Assembly (NCBI GenBank): GCA_013816845.1
Contig: JACDDU010000004.1
Location: 1 to 64,000, forward strand
Length of the DNA stretch: 64,000 nt
Direction of reading: 5' to 3'
Source: Gammaproteobacteria bacterium
Lineage (GTDB): Bacteria > Pseudomonadota > Gammaproteobacteria > DSM-16500
In this document: positions 26,509-36,400 of the stretch, piece after piece
Position numbering within the stretch: position 1 is the stretch's first letter
How the letters are laid out: every line of letters starts with the position of its first letter
Position numbers and translations under genes: made by a program
The notes under the pieces: generated by a model
Seen by the model: only the letters and a program-made list of their open reading frames with translations
Database searches by the model: none
What the model was told of the DNA's origin: nothing

Positions 26509-27758
26509 TGAGCTTAATTAATAACTTACTGAAGGATTTAGAAAAAAGAAAACAACACGAACAAACTCAGCCTTACTTACTATTAAGTAATCATCAAGAA
26601 ACTAAAAAAACTTTTTTTTCTAACCCATATTTCTGGGGATTACTAATCCTCGGGTTAATGACCAGTATTATTTTCTTTAATGTAGCCTTAAAAAGAAAAC
26701 CGGTCGTCATAGTCGAACCCACTCTTATTAAAACATCTAAGCCTCGCTTGTCACCTTTTCTTACTTTATCAAAGCATGACGAGGCGCTTTTAGGCCCAGT
26801 AACCATAACAGGATTAACTTTTGATGTTAAAAATAAACAAATTCAATTTTCTTTCTTACTAGATCATATGGCTCACTATCGCGTGTCTTATACTCCAAAC
26901 CATCATCAACTTATTATTTCATTTTTAAACGCGAAACTGACCGCAGAAATACCAAAGCTGCGCTATTTAAATACCGGCATTAAAACAGTCACCAGTAAAA
27001 TAATCGATGAGAACTTGCAATTCAATCTGTATTTAGAAGAAGACGCGGTCATCCAAAATATTTCCGTCACACCCGATGATAAAAATCCCGCGCTCCTTGT
27101 TACGATTAGAATGCCCTTAGACGCAGACAAACCTTCTGCTACATCTAATTTTGTTAAAACCCCGGCTATTCAAAGCCTCATGCAAACTAAATATAAACAA
27201 GCGCTAAGTGATGCATCTAATGGTCTATATCAACCTGCCATTACCCATTTACAGGAACTCATCAAATTTGATCCGAGCTATCATGAAGCACGCGTATCCT
27301 TAATTGCTTTATTACTAGATCAAGGTAACTTGCTTGAAGCTAATAAAATATTGGAAGCCGGACTCAAAATTAATCCTACCTATCTTGCTTTTGTAGAATT
27401 GAAAGCACGGGTTCTAACCCATGCTGGTAAAGTCGACCAAGCTTTGTTATTGCTTCTTAATGCAGCGCCTCCCATCGCCGCAAATCCTGAGTACCATGCT
27501 TTTATAGCTGCCTTATATGGTCGCAGCAATAACGAAGAGATGGCGATTAAACTCTACAAAAAATTAGTTCAAATTCATCCAGATAATAGTAATTGGTGGC
27601 TGGGTTTAGGAGTCGCATTAGAAAAATCAAATCTGTTATTAGAAGCCAAAACTGCTTATGGTAAAGCTTTACTAGCAGGTCGACTAAGCGGCGATGCGAT
27701 AGCTTTTTTGCAGACGCGACTAAAATCAATGGATGAATTACCTCATGCTACGGACTAA
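26508..27758 (+). CDS. mshN: MSHA biogenesis TPR protein MshN
   Basis: 416 residues. MSLINNLLKDLEKRK is the MshN N-terminal motif, followed by one transmembrane helix (about 40-58) and a beta-rich AMIN-like stretch (about 95-195). The C-terminal half has five or six TPR repeats (about 225-405; for example YQPAITHLQELIKFDPSYHEA, ANPEYHAFIAALYGR). It stabilises the periplasmic part of the system. Coupled to mshM by the overlapping TAATG. Confidence 0.82.
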   Translation: MSLINNLLKDLEKRKQHEQTQPYLLLSNHQETKKTFFSNPYFWGLLILGLMTSIIFFNVALKRKPVVIVEPTLIKTSKPRLSPFLTLSKHDEALLGPVTITGLTFDVKNKQIQFSFLLDHMAHYRVSYTPNHHQLIISFLNAKLTAEIPKLRYLNTGIKTVTSKIIDENLQFNLYLEEDAVIQNISVTPDDKNPALLVTIRMPLDADKPSATSNFVKTPAIQSLMQTKYKQALSDASNGLYQPAITHLQELIKFDPSYHEARVSLIALLLDQGNLLEANKILEAGLKINPTYLAFVELKARVLTHAGKVDQALLLLLNAAPPIAANPEYHAFIAALYGRSNNEEMAIKLYKKLVQIHPDNSNWWLGLGVALEKSNLLLEAKTAYGKALLAGRLSGDAIAFLQTRLKSMDELPHATD

Positions 27759-29436
27759 AAAAACTTACATTGCCGAGATGTTGCTTGAGCATCAACTTAT
27801 TACGCAAGAGCAATTACAAAAAGCGATTGATTTGCAAAAAAAGACTGATAAAAAAATCGGACAAATCTTAATTGAATTAGGCTATATTGCGGAACCCAAA
27901 TTACTCGAATTACTGTCTAAACAGCTTCATGTTCCCTACATTGATTTAAAAACATATCCCATCGAGCATGATCTTGTAAAAAAATTACCTGAATTTAATG
28001 CACGCCATTCGCGAGCCATTGTGTTACGCGATGAAGGTGGAGAATATTTAGTTGGGATGGTGGATCCCCAAGATTTGCTTGCGCATGAAGAAATAGAACG
28101 TCTATTACAACGTAAAATTAAAGTCGCTTTAATACGGGAAGAAGATTTGCTTTACGTACTGGATAACATTTATCGTCGCGCCGATGAAATTTCCCATTTC
28201 GCAGAAACATTGTCCGCGGAATTAAAACCAACAGACGCATTTTCAGAAAAAGAGGATTTTTCATCTGAAGACATGCCTGTCGTTAATTTAGTTCGATCTA
28301 TTTTTGAAGATGCTGTGCAAATCAATGCATCTGACATTCACATTGAACCAGGTGAAAATGTTTTACGAATTCGTCTGCGCGTCGATGGGGTTTTGCAAGA
28401 GCAAATCATTGAAGAAAAAACGATTAGCCAAGCATTAGTTCAAAGAATTAAGCTTGTCGCAGGCCTTAACATCGCGGAAAAACGATTGCCACAAGATGGT
28501 CGGTTTAGTATCAATGTAAAAAATAAAACACTCGATGTGCGTGTCTCAACCATTCCCGTCCAGTATGGTGAATCGTTAGTAATGCGTCTACTGAATCAAT
28601 CCTCTAATGTTTTACACATTGATCAAATTGGTATGCCAGAAGATGTTTACAAATATTTTTCGCAAGTATTATTTGCATCTTATGGCTTGCTCCTTATTGT
28701 TGGACCGACGGGAAGCGGTAAGACAACAACATTATATGGAGCATTGAATGAGCTTAATAAGGCAGAAAAAAAGATCATTACGGTTGAGGATCCTGTAGAG
28801 TATCGTTTACCGCGCATCAATCAAGTCCAAGTCAATCCTAAAATTAATTTAACTTTTGCCTCTATTCTCCGCTCAATTCTTAGACAAGATCCCGATATCA
28901 TTATGATTGGTGAGTTGCGTGATCAAGAAACTGTTGAAATTGCCTTACGTGCTGCTATGACAGGTCATTTTGTTTTAGCGACCTTGCACACGAATGACAC
29001 CATCAGTACCGCAACGCGACTTTTGGATATGGGTGCAGAAGGTTATCTTGTCGCAAGCGTTTTACGTGCAGTATTGGCCCAACGATTGGTTCGTAAAATT
29101 TGCAAACACTGCATTACCGATGCTCAATTAACGCCGCAAGAACGAAGCTGGCTCGCAGCTAATCATGAAAAACAGTTTGAACATACAGTTTTTAAAAAAG
29201 GCATGGGTTGTACGCATTGTCATCAAACAGGATACCAAGGTCGCGTGGGTGTTTTTGAATTATTGCCGATGACGGAAGAACTAACAGATGCTATTCGCCA
29301 ATCCGATACCGGTACTTTCCAACGTCTTGCAGTTAAACAACCTCTCTATCACTCACTAACTTCCACAGCCTTAGATTTAGCTGTAAAGGGTATCACGACT
29401 GTTGAAGAAGTTATTAGTATGGCGGGTGCGATTTAA
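27733..29436 (+). CDS. mshE: MSHA extension ATPase MshE (c-di-GMP-binding type)
   Basis: 567 residues from ATG 27733; ATG 27745 is equally likely as start. The N-terminal MshEN domain (about 12-110) has two c-di-GMP half-motifs. The second (KIGQILIELGYIAEPKLLELLSKQ) matches well with Lys for Arg, the first (YIAEMLLEHQLITQEQLQKAIDLQ) lacks the Arg-Leu-Gly. The ATPase core has Walker A GPTGSGKTT near 323, the Walker B/Asp box IMIGELRD, and a zinc-binding CKHC...CTHC pair. It powers pilus extension. In Vibrio, MshE binds c-di-GMP directly, so the nearby cyclases may control it. Confidence 0.92.
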   Translation: MNYLMLRTKKTYIAEMLLEHQLITQEQLQKAIDLQKKTDKKIGQILIELGYIAEPKLLELLSKQLHVPYIDLKTYPIEHDLVKKLPEFNARHSRAIVLRDEGGEYLVGMVDPQDLLAHEEIERLLQRKIKVALIREEDLLYVLDNIYRRADEISHFAETLSAELKPTDAFSEKEDFSSEDMPVVNLVRSIFEDAVQINASDIHIEPGENVLRIRLRVDGVLQEQIIEEKTISQALVQRIKLVAGLNIAEKRLPQDGRFSINVKNKTLDVRVSTIPVQYGESLVMRLLNQSSNVLHIDQIGMPEDVYKYFSQVLFASYGLLLIVGPTGSGKTTTLYGALNELNKAEKKIITVEDPVEYRLPRINQVQVNPKINLTFASILRSILRQDPDIIMIGELRDQETVEIALRAAMTGHFVLATLHTNDTISTATRLLDMGAEGYLVASVLRAVLAQRLVRKICKHCITDAQLTPQERSWLAANHEKQFEHTVFKKGMGCTHCHQTGYQGRVGVFELLPMTEELTDAIRQSDTGTFQRLAVKQPLYHSLTSTALDLAVKGITTVEEVISMAGAI

Positions 29437-29453
29437 AATATTAAAGGAAAAGC

Positions 29454-30674
29454 ATGCCTCAATTTGTATATCGGGGTCGTGATAAAGAAGGCAAACTTCG
29501 CGTGGGTCAACGCTTTGCCTTTGATATTGATAACTTAAATGCCGAACTCATTAAAGAAGGCATTTCTCCTATTCATATTGAAGCTTACAAAGTCAAAAAA
29601 AATTATTGGAATAAGTTTCGTGAATGGATGCAAGGGGAAGCTTTACACTTAGAAGAATTGGCCATTTTCTCGCGTCAAATGCAATTACTCCATCAAGCCG
29701 GTGTTCCGATGACAACTGCTTTGAAGCAGTTAGCCTCCCATACCCGTAGCCACCGATTATCGTATGCCTTAGGTGGGGTTATTGAACATTTAGAAATGGG
29801 TCAAAATCTTGCTACGGCAATGCAACATTATCCTGATGCATTTTCTCAATTAATGGTGAACATTGTTCAAATTGGTGAAAGTACGGGTCATTTGAGTGAA
29901 GCTTTTGCCCATTTACATAAATATATTGTATTTGAATCAGCAAGTATTAAACAAATTAAATCATCGTTCCGTTATCCAATTTTTGTTTTAGTTAGCATTT
30001 TTTTTGCAATCGTTGTAATGAATTTATTTGTCATTCCTAATTTTGCAAAATTTTACACGAATATGGATGTCCCTTTACCCTGGCAAACCCAATTATTAAT
30101 TAGCTCGTCGAATTTTTTTGTTAATTATTTTTTATACTTAACCATTGCTTCAGTTCTTGCCCTCTTTTTCTTATTTAGATGGTTAAAAACACCACGCGGT
30201 AAATTTATGTGGCATCGTTTTCAACTTAAAATACCTGCTGTCGGTAGTTTATTGAAACGCATTATTTTGATTCGATTTTGTCAATCGCTTGCCATCGTTT
30301 TGAATTCAGGGGTGTCTGTAACCCATGGTTTAGTATTAGTAAAAAATTTACTAAAGAATGTTTACATCAATAATCAAATTTCGCAAATGCAGGAATCTAT
30401 TGAACGCGGCATGGGATTCACTCAAGCCATCGCCCAAGTTGAACTGATTAGTCCACTTGAATTACAAATACTTGCGGTTGGAGAAAAAAATGGCGAATTA
30501 GGTCCGGCCTTAAGCTATATCGGTGATTTTCATAGTCATGAAATAGAATTTGATTTAAAACGCATGAATGATTTTATTGGACCTATTATGATTAGTGCCA
30601 TTTCTCTCATTATTTTGATTATTGCACTTGGTGTTTATTTACCCATATGGAATATGATAAATTTAGTACATTAA
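29454..30674 (+). CDS. mshG: MSHA inner-membrane platform protein MshG (PilC/GspF family)
   Basis: 406 residues with two T2SSF domains (about 70-195 and 275-395), each with FSRQMQLL/FCQSLAIVLNSGV-type starts, and three hydrophobic helices (about 170-195, 220-245, 375-400). It begins with the family-typical FVYRGRDKEGK. The protein is the rotating platform moved by MshE to add pilin subunits. It starts 17 nt after mshE with AAAGGAAAA upstream. Confidence 0.9.
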   Translation: MPQFVYRGRDKEGKLRVGQRFAFDIDNLNAELIKEGISPIHIEAYKVKKNYWNKFREWMQGEALHLEELAIFSRQMQLLHQAGVPMTTALKQLASHTRSHRLSYALGGVIEHLEMGQNLATAMQHYPDAFSQLMVNIVQIGESTGHLSEAFAHLHKYIVFESASIKQIKSSFRYPIFVLVSIFFAIVVMNLFVIPNFAKFYTNMDVPLPWQTQLLISSSNFFVNYFLYLTIASVLALFFLFRWLKTPRGKFMWHRFQLKIPAVGSLLKRIILIRFCQSLAIVLNSGVSVTHGLVLVKNLLKNVYINNQISQMQESIERGMGFTQAIAQVELISPLELQILAVGEKNGELGPALSYIGDFHSHEIEFDLKRMNDFIGPIMISAISLIILIIALGVYLPIWNMINLVH

Positions 30675-30698
30675 TTTTATATTTTTAAGGAAGACAAA

Positions 30699-31070
30699 AT
30701 GCGCAAGCTTGGATTGCAACTTGGGTTTACCCTTATTGAGTTAGTTATTGTTATTGCTATTATTGGCATTCTCGCTGCTGTCGCCATCCCTCGCTTTATC
30801 AACCTTTCTACCAATGCGCAATCGGCGGCTACCGTTGCCGTAGGTGGTGCGCTGTCTGCTGCAAACGCTAGTAATTATGCTGCCCGTAAAGTGAATGCAA
30901 GCTTAGGCGTTCCGGTTGCCAATTGCACGGATATCACCAATGCAATGCAAGGCGGTTTACCGGCTAACTATATCATCACCGCGGCAGCGGTTGCTGTTGA
31001 TGCCACCGTCGTTTGTACGCTTGCTGGACCCGGCTCTACCACCACTACGTTTACAGCAACCGGTATCTAA
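30699..31070 (+). CDS. Type IVa major pilin-like protein, first copy (MshA/MshB)
   Basis: 123 residues. Leader of nine residues, cleavage at G-FTLIELVIVIAIIGILAAVAIPRF with Glu5. The mature globular part is Ala/Thr-rich with two Cys (VANC and VVC) that bound a disulfide loop. One of two adjacent pilins that share the whole N-terminal helix and about half of the remainder. By MSHA order they correspond to MshB and MshA; which is the major subunit cannot be told. RBS AAGGAAG. Confidence 0.85.
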   Translation: MRKLGLQLGFTLIELVIVIAIIGILAAVAIPRFINLSTNAQSAATVAVGGALSAANASNYAARKVNASLGVPVANCTDITNAMQGGLPANYIITAAAVAVDATVVCTLAGPGSTTTTFTATGI

Positions 31071-31090
31071 CTTAATTTTTGGAGTAATCT

Positions 31091-31465
31091 ATGAAATTCA
31101 AGAAAAGTATAGGTTTCACACTGATTGAATTAGTTATTGTTATCGCCATTATTGGTATTTTAGCGGCCGTCGCTATCCCAAAATTCCTTAATCTTTCAGG
31201 TAATGCACAAGGTGCAGCAACTACTGCCATTGCAGGCGCATTAGCAGCAGCCAATGCTAATAATTACGCGTCGCGAAAATTAAGTTCTACTATAGGAAGT
31301 GCCGTTACTAATTGCACAGATGTCGCAGCGACTTTACAAGGTGGTGCGCTACCGGCTGGTTATACGATTGCATCAACAACGGCAGCAGCAGATACAACGG
31401 TGACTTGCACTTTAAATGGACCGAATTCAACCACTGCCTCTTTTTCTGCGACGGGTATTCCTTAG
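31091..31465 (+). CDS. Type IVa major pilin-like protein, second copy (MshA/MshB)
   Basis: 124 residues, prepilin site SIG-FTLIELVIVIAIIGILAAVAIPKF, Glu5 present. The two Cys are at the same places as in the first copy (TNC and VTC), and the same Ala-rich helix (AGALAAANANNYASRK) follows, so the pair arose by duplication. GGAG lies 7 nt before the ATG. The gene ends 10 bp from the stop codon of the convergent cyclase gene, and no clear terminator lies between them. Confidence 0.85.
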   Translation: MKFKKSIGFTLIELVIVIAIIGILAAVAIPKFLNLSGNAQGAATTAIAGALAAANANNYASRKLSSTIGSAVTNCTDVAATLQGGALPAGYTIASTTAAADTTVTCTLNGPNSTTASFSATGIP

Positions 31466-31475
31466 CCCATCCTAT

Positions 31476-33080
31476 TTAAATGCCTACTACGATGCGATTC
31501 CGCCCAGTTTGTTTCGCTTCGTAGAGTGCATTATCCGCAACCTTAACGAGGGATCCTACGGTCTTAAAAGTAGGATAATTTGAAATTCCGCCTGATAAAG
31601 TAACAAAAATATTAACATCATCTAAGGTATGGGGCGTCTCAGCAAATTTGACCCGCAAGGCTTCAACAATTTTTACGGCTTCATCAACCGCGGTTTGAGG
31701 TAAAATTACTAAAAATTCTTCTCCTCCATAACGACCAATCAAATCAGACTTACGGAGATACTTTTGCAAAAACATACTTAAATCTTTTAAAACTTTATCT
31801 CCCGCTTGATGTCCGTAAGTATCATTAACAGCTTTAAAATGATCAATATCAAAAAGCACAACGGATAGGGGGCGTTGATGCCGTTCTGCAATAATAATTT
31901 CTCGATCGAGATGTTGGTGAATCATTGTATGATTATATAAGTTGGTGAGACTATCCCGTGCCATGCGTGAGCGTAAAATATGTGAGCGCATGAGGCGATT
32001 CCGCACTGCAGCAAGCAAATGTTTAGGGTCAATCGGTTTCGTTAAAAAATCATCACCAGCAACGCTTAAAACTTCTAATTGCTTGGTACGCTCAGCAATG
32101 GTCGATAGAAAAATAATGGGAATGCCACTAAAAGATTCTTGCTGATGGACAACTTGGGCCAATTCACTGCCATTGCAATAAGGCATATTAATATCCATCA
32201 AAATTAAATCCGGTTGAAATTCTTGTAACACGGAAAGAAAAAACTTAGTATCAGAAACTTGTTGGGTTATCATGCCTGCATGATTAAGAATGGTTGCATA
32301 GTAATTAGCTAAGGCTTCAGAATCGTCAACGATTAAGATATGTTCATCATGAAATTGCTTCGCTTCAAATAAATTATCAATCGTATGAAGCAGTGTCGCC
32401 ACTTCAAAAGGTTTACCAATAAAAGCTTGCCCAAAATGTCTAACGGTAAAAAGGCGCGAGGCTAGATTATCTTGAGCATCAGTAAAAACAATAATTGACA
32501 TATCATCGTGTAATTTTTTAATTTCTTTTAATGGAATTTTTTCTGCTAATTGTATTGCCATAATCACCATGTTAGGACTATGTTGCGAAACCGCCTTTAA
32601 AAATAGAGCAACATCATTAAAAAATTTAACCTTATAATTAAATTGGATAATTTGCTCAAATTCGTTTGTAACCGATTCGAGATTTGTTTCTAATAAATAA
32701 ATATCTCGCCTATCAGTAGTGGTTTCAAAATTAAGATTTAAGGAGGGAATAATTTTTTCTTCCCGGGTATGCAAAATAAGTTGATTTAAATCAGCCAGCA
32801 TATTATCAACTTTTGCTTCAAAATGATGAGCTGGTTCAGACAATAATTTTTGAAATTGAACTTCAAGTTTGCGCGCTTCTTGGCTGACTTGTGTGTAACC
32901 GTAAGTACCCGAAGTTCCACATAGAGTATGAGCTTGACGTATTAATTCATTCAAAAGCATGGCGTCTGGTTTTCTTTTAAAGTTCAACCAGTCTTTTTGC
33001 ATATCTTTAACTTTATTGGGCAATTCTTTTGCGTAGCGTGCTGAGAGAGCTTGTAGTTTTTCTTCAACCTCATTATGCAT
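31476..33080 (-). CDS. HPt-REC-REC-GGDEF response regulator / diguanylate cyclase
   Basis: About 534 residues from ATG 33080 (an ATG 36 nt upstream exists, but it lies within the preceding gene). An HPt domain has its phospho-His in QAHTLCGTSGT (about residue 48). The first receiver (about 130-225) is degenerate: Ala where the phosphoacceptor Asp should be (MVIMAIQL). The second receiver (about 245-365) is intact (LILMDINMP, FLTKP). The GGDEF domain has an active RYGGEEF and an RKSD inhibitory site five residues before it, so c-di-GMP synthesis with feedback is expected. It overlaps the CheY-like gene by 8 nt. Likely output of the phosphorelay of this operon. Confidence 0.88.
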   Translation of the reverse strand: MHNEVEEKLQALSARYAKELPNKVKDMQKDWLNFKRKPDAMLLNELIRQAHTLCGTSGTYGYTQVSQEARKLEVQFQKLLSEPAHHFEAKVDNMLADLNQLILHTREEKIIPSLNLNFETTTDRRDIYLLETNLESVTNEFEQIIQFNYKVKFFNDVALFLKAVSQHSPNMVIMAIQLAEKIPLKEIKKLHDDMSIIVFTDAQDNLASRLFTVRHFGQAFIGKPFEVATLLHTIDNLFEAKQFHDEHILIVDDSEALANYYATILNHAGMITQQVSDTKFFLSVLQEFQPDLILMDINMPYCNGSELAQVVHQQESFSGIPIIFLSTIAERTKQLEVLSVAGDDFLTKPIDPKHLLAAVRNRLMRSHILRSRMARDSLTNLYNHTMIHQHLDREIIIAERHQRPLSVVLFDIDHFKAVNDTYGHQAGDKVLKDLSMFLQKYLRKSDLIGRYGGEEFLVILPQTAVDEAVKIVEALRVKFAETPHTLDDVNIFVTLSGGISNYPTFKTVGSLVKVADNALYEAKQTGRNRIVVGI

Positions 33081-33462
33081 AATGATGATCCCAAATTTCT
33101 GTAATTTTCTGTGCAAGTTGCATTGGATCGAAGGGTTTAGTAATTACATCGATAGCACCCAGCGCTTTATATTCCTTAACCTCAGCAGCTTGAGTCTTAG
33201 CAGTCATAAAGATAATAGGCGTTTGTTCATAAGCTGGAATTTTTCTAATTTCCTTGAGTAAAGTTGTCCCATCCATTTCCGGCATCATAACATCTATAAG
33301 AAAAAGATCTGGTTTAAAGCCCTCAATCGCTGCTAAAGCAAGCGACCCCGAGTTACAATATTTGAGCTCAAACCCACCAATATCTACTAACGCGATTTGT
33401 GCGATAGCAGCAATATCAGGTTCATCTTCCACATACAGTATTTTCTTTAATGGCTTTGTCAT
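33073..33462 (-). CDS. CheY-like single-domain response regulator
   Basis: 129 residues, one receiver domain: acidic pair EDEPD near residue 12, phospho-Asp in LFLIDVMMPEMDG (about 56), Thr in IIFMTAK and Lys in ITKPFDP. There is no output domain, so it acts as a phosphate carrier, probably between the hybrid kinase and the HPt of the cyclase. Overlaps the kinase gene by 4 nt (ATGA) and the cyclase gene by 8 nt. Confidence 0.9.
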   Translation of the reverse strand: MTKPLKKILYVEDEPDIAAIAQIALVDIGGFELKYCNSGSLALAAIEGFKPDLFLIDVMMPEMDGTTLLKEIRKIPAYEQTPIIFMTAKTQAAEVKEYKALGAIDVITKPFDPMQLAQKITEIWDHHYA

Positions 33463-36400
33463 TTCGTTTTCCCCACAGAGATAGCAGTTTCAATGGCTGA
33501 TAGAAGTTGTTCATTGGTAGCGATTGACTTTAGTAAAGTATTTTTAACCATAGCCGAATATTTTTTGGCCAAAATATCGACCGAGAAAACAATAACCGGG
33601 ATCGGTTCTTTAGTTCGATAATTAATACAAGGTAAAATTGATGCCCCATAACCATCAGGTAAATTTAAATCTAGAATGACAAGATCAAATTCATGATCTT
33701 GCAAAAGTTTTTTAGCTTTAGCAATGCTATTTGCATTCCAGACACTTGCTCTATCCTGCAACATAATACTTATTAAACGCGTCACATCCATTTCATCTTC
33801 AACACTTAAAATATTAGCACTTCGATTGGTAAATTTTTTATTAATGTAATCGATTATGACTTGCGTTTCTTCTTTGTTTTTTGGTTTTTGCATCCAATCT
33901 ACGATCGGATAATTAATACCACGCCATTTTTTTTCTTCTTCTGCTTCGCCTGAAATGACTATAATAGGGGTTTCTTGTGTATTGGGATTTTCTCGTAAGT
34001 ATTGAATGAATGACGCGCCTGCTTCATCGGTTAAAAGCGGATCTAAAGTAATCGCAATGTAATGATGTTCGCTAATTAATTTTTTAGCTTGTTGCACATT
34101 AGAAGCAATATCGACGTGAACATTTTTTTTCTGAATTAAATCTTTAAGAGAATTAGCACTTTCTACATTTTGGTCACAAATAAGCAGCCTTAAAGGTGTG
34201 GCGTGTGTAGGTGCCATTGTATTTGTTTTTGTTTTTTCTAAATGGAGCTCAAAATAAAAAGTACTGCCTGCGCCTTCCGTACTTAAAAAACCTATCTGAC
34301 CGCCATGTTTTTCTATAATCGCTTTAGAAATATTTAAACCTAAACCTGTCCCACTTTTTTGACGCGTATCTGATGAATCAGCTTGAGTAAATTTACCAAA
34401 TATTTTATCTTTGAAAGCGTCGCCTATTCCTGGCCCATTATCAATAACGGAAACCCGGACTTTATTTAACAAATTTGTGATTTGTATTTTTACCACGCCA
34501 TTTACTGGAGAATAACGGATAGCATTCGATAGTAAATTAGTTACAACTTGCATAATTCGATCATACTCAGCTCTTACTTCGATATCTTCATCATTAATCA
34601 ATTCAAGCTTAATATTATATTTTGCCGCCAAACTCTGATTTGACTCAATAGCTTCCTTGAGCAATTGATTCAAATGAATTAATTTAAGATTAAAATCCAT
34701 TTTTCCTGCTTCAATTTTTTCAATATCTAAAATGTCATTGATTAATCGAATAAGTCGCTCACAATTAGTGTTGGCGATCTCTAATAATTGTTTAGCTTTT
34801 TCAGAAAGCGCACAAAATGTTCCACTGGCAAGAATACTGATCGAACCACGAATAGAAGTTAATGGGGTTCTCAATTCATGACTCACAATAGAGATAAATT
34901 CATTTTTCATTTTTTCAATATTTTTGCGCTCACTGATGTCCCGAGTGATTGAGGAGCCACCAATCACTTTACCTTGCTTATCTTTCATGGGAGAAATTAA
35001 GACTGAGACGGGAATAATACGACCGTCTTTATTTAAACGTTTGGCATCGTGGTTATGGATATGCTCACCCAATTTGATTTTATCTAAGAGGGAGAAAAGC
35101 TCTGTTTTATCTTCTTCCGTATAAATCGTATTGATTGATTTACCTTCAATTTCTTCTTTTTCATAACCAAATATTTTTTCTGCGCCCCGGTTCCAAGTCA
35201 TCACTTGGCCGTTTAAATCGACGCTAATAATAGCATCGTCTGAGGCGTCAACAATGGATGCAAATCGGGCTTCTTGTTCTTCGGCTTGCTTTCGTTCTGC
35301 AATGTCTCTAATAAAGAGGTGATAAGTTATTTCTCCATCAAGAACAATTGCAAAAATGATGAGTTCAATAGGAATAAGGGTTTGACTGCGGTTTCGCCCC
35401 ATTAACTCGACTGCCTTGTTCATGACGATGCTTTGTTTATTTGCAACAAACTCCGTGATTTTTTGGAATTGACTATCTCTATTTTCGGGCGCAATGATGA
35501 GGTCAAATAATTTTGCACCTAAAACTTCTTGTTTTTTCCAACCAAATAATTTTTCTGCACACGGGTTCCAATCCAAAAGACGGGTTTCTTTATCCATTGC
35601 AACGTAACCTTCGTTAACGGTATCAAGAATACGTTGCAAACGGAGTAAGGCTTTTTCTGCTTCAAGCCGTGCGCTATTCATTTTCCGGGAATATCCATGC
35701 AACTTATCGAGAATAAAAAAAATGATAAGCAATAACATGGAAAAAATTATGCCACTCACTAAAACTACTAAAGGTAACAATGTAAAAGATTGATCTAATA
35801 ATTTTTTGGTAGGCCAGATGTATAAGTGCCAAGTAATATTTTGTATTTTTAGCGCCGTTTTTTTAACAGTATACAAATCCAACACTTTAGTATTGGTTGA
35901 AAAAACTGGATCTGAATCCTGATAGATGGCAATACCAAAATCATCTCCCATATTGGAATTAAAAATTTTTCCGAACAGTTTCTTCACATCCACTGCGCCC
36001 ACAATGTAACCTTCAAATCCTTTTGCATGAGATAAGGGAATGATAATGAAAAATCCCTTTGGGCCTTGGAGAAACTCGAGAATTTTTGAAAGCGTGGGTT
36101 GATTTGTTTTGCGCGCAAAGGTTAGGGCTTCATATCGGGAAGGCATTTTTGAAAAATCTATTCCCTTAATTTTTGGTTCGAGCTGAGCGGGTACAACCCA
36201 CTGCACTACCATATTCTGGTCAATCCATTCTAAAGCTGAATAAATTTTTGTCCCTGTATAATATTGTTCAGCATCAGCAGTCCACAAAGCCTCTGACGTA
36301 CCCTGCGTGAGTTCCCAACGCTTTCCCATGGCCGCAAGGGATTGGATATGATTTTCAATAATATTATAAATAGGCGTTACGATGAGGGCAGAAGCTGCGG

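Noticed and set aside
30699-31465. Tandem pilins as a silent-cassette pilin variation system
   Set aside because: Both copies have full prepilin leaders, ribosome-binding sites and stops, and only two exist; a simple MshB/MshA duplication explains them.
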